DNA of 14,921 nucleotides from Fibrobacter sp. UBA1765 (lineage in GTDB: Bacteria > Fibrobacterota > Fibrobacteria > Fibrobacterales > Fibrobacteraceae), in NCBI GenBank assembly GCA_002314675.1, contig DCGZ01000150.1, positions 1 through 14,921 of the forward strand. Direction: 5' to 3'. Positions within the stretch are counted from its first letter, which is position 1; each line of letters opens with the position of its first letter. Below are positions 14,772 to 14,921 of this stretch, in pieces. Below the pieces are notes generated by a model. The model saw only the letters and a program-made list of their open reading frames with translations. It had not been told where the DNA came from and made no database searches. The position numbers were made by a program, and so were the translations under genes.

Positions 14772-14784
14772 ATGGCTTCGCCAT
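14772..14784. repeat. 13-nt mini-hairpin (5-bp stem, TTC loop)
   Basis: ATGGC-TTC-GCCAT is a perfect 5-bp stem with a 3-nt loop, followed by AGAAG. It has the same geometry, and a similar trailing sequence, as the hairpins at 209-221 and 297-309 at the other end of the window. Confidence 0.5.
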
Positions 14785-14815
14785 AGAAGCTACTCATTCG
14801 CCAAGTGAATTTGAG

Positions 14816-14834
14816 CCCTTCGACAAGCTCAGGG
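14816..14834. repeat. CCCTTCGACAAGCTCAGGG intergenic repeat
   Basis: The 19-nt sequence CCCTTCGACAAGCTCAGGG can pair CCCT with AGGG, or alternatively GAGC (14813-14816) with GCTC (14827-14830). I recognise this core from memory as a dispersed intergenic repeat found in many unrelated bacteria, often mistranslated as VPELVEG. Only one copy is in this window, so its repeat status rests on recall. Confidence 0.5.
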
Positions 14835-14904
14835 ACCTTACGTATGTACAGCTTACTTCGTGCGCGTTCTTGCATCTTAAATACCTCAAAGTGAGTATAG
14901 CGAA

Positions 14905-14920
14905 CGACCTCACACCTCAA
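14905..14920. repeat. 16-bp heptad-type repeat, right copy (inverted)
   Basis: The minus strand reads TTGAGGTGTGAGGTCG, 15 of 16 bases identical to the + strand copy at 194-209. Further along the minus strand comes a small CTCA-CTT-TGAG hairpin (14895-14885), whose CACTTTG word also occurs in the hairpin beside the left copy. No coding sequence is credible between 14696 and the end of the window. Confidence 0.5.
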
Positions 14921-14921
14921 G

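Noticed and set aside
14732..14920. A 62-codon minus strand open frame at the right edge
   Set aside because: Its translation includes VPELVEG, the known artefact of reading through the CCTTCGACAAGCTCAGG repeat, and it spans several short hairpins.

Overview
The window looks like a chromosomal segment from a fibre-degrading bacterium of the Fibrobacter type. This is inferred from three things: a 2205-residue multidomain family 9 glycoside hydrolase, a lipoprotein with a long Ser-rich linker behind its lipobox, and dense rho-independent terminators between tightly packed genes. No 16S rRNA or other taxonomic marker is present, so the assignment rests on protein style only.

Layout from left to right. 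(1) Positions 1-158 hold the 3' end of an unrecognised + strand gene. (2) Positions 159-389 are an intergenic patch with a bidirectional terminator and an unusual density of short inverted repeats. (3) Positions 390-1559 (minus) encode a polyisoprenyl-phosphate sugar-1-phosphate transferase fused behind what looks like a degenerate GGDEF domain. (4) Positions 1634-2578 (plus) encode an RlmI-like class I SAM methyltransferase, divergent from the transferase and converging on the next gene across a second bidirectional terminator. (5) Positions 2628-3773 (minus) encode a cell-surface lipoprotein with two Ig/PKD-like modules. (6) Positions 3950-10567 (plus) encode the giant secreted GH9 cellulase, ended by a strong terminator. 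(7) Positions 10667-14695 (plus) form a signalling operon: a 7-TM PAS histidine kinase, a single-domain response regulator that overlaps it by 8 nt, and an NtrC-family sigma-54 activator whose receiver domain has lost its phosphoacceptor Asp. (8) Positions 14696-14921 are a second repeat-rich intergenic patch.

How the genes relate. The GH9 enzyme and the divergent lipoprotein are both predicted to be exported and could act at the cell surface on plant polysaccharide. The sugar transferase would start an exopolysaccharide or glycan on the inner membrane. The kinase, receiver and NtrC-like activator clearly form one signalling unit. Nothing in the sequence ties it to the cellulase, from which it is separated by a terminator, and I saw no convincing -24/-12 sigma-54 promoter upstream of the genes here.

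The most notable points are the pseudo-receiver sigma-54 activator paired with a free-standing receiver, the degenerate-GGDEF/sugar-transferase fusion, the possible divergent CBM3-like module and basic C-terminal tail of the cellulase, and a family of 13-nt mini-hairpins and heptamer repeats in the two outer intergenic regions. I found no CRISPR array, tRNA, rRNA, transposase or phage gene.
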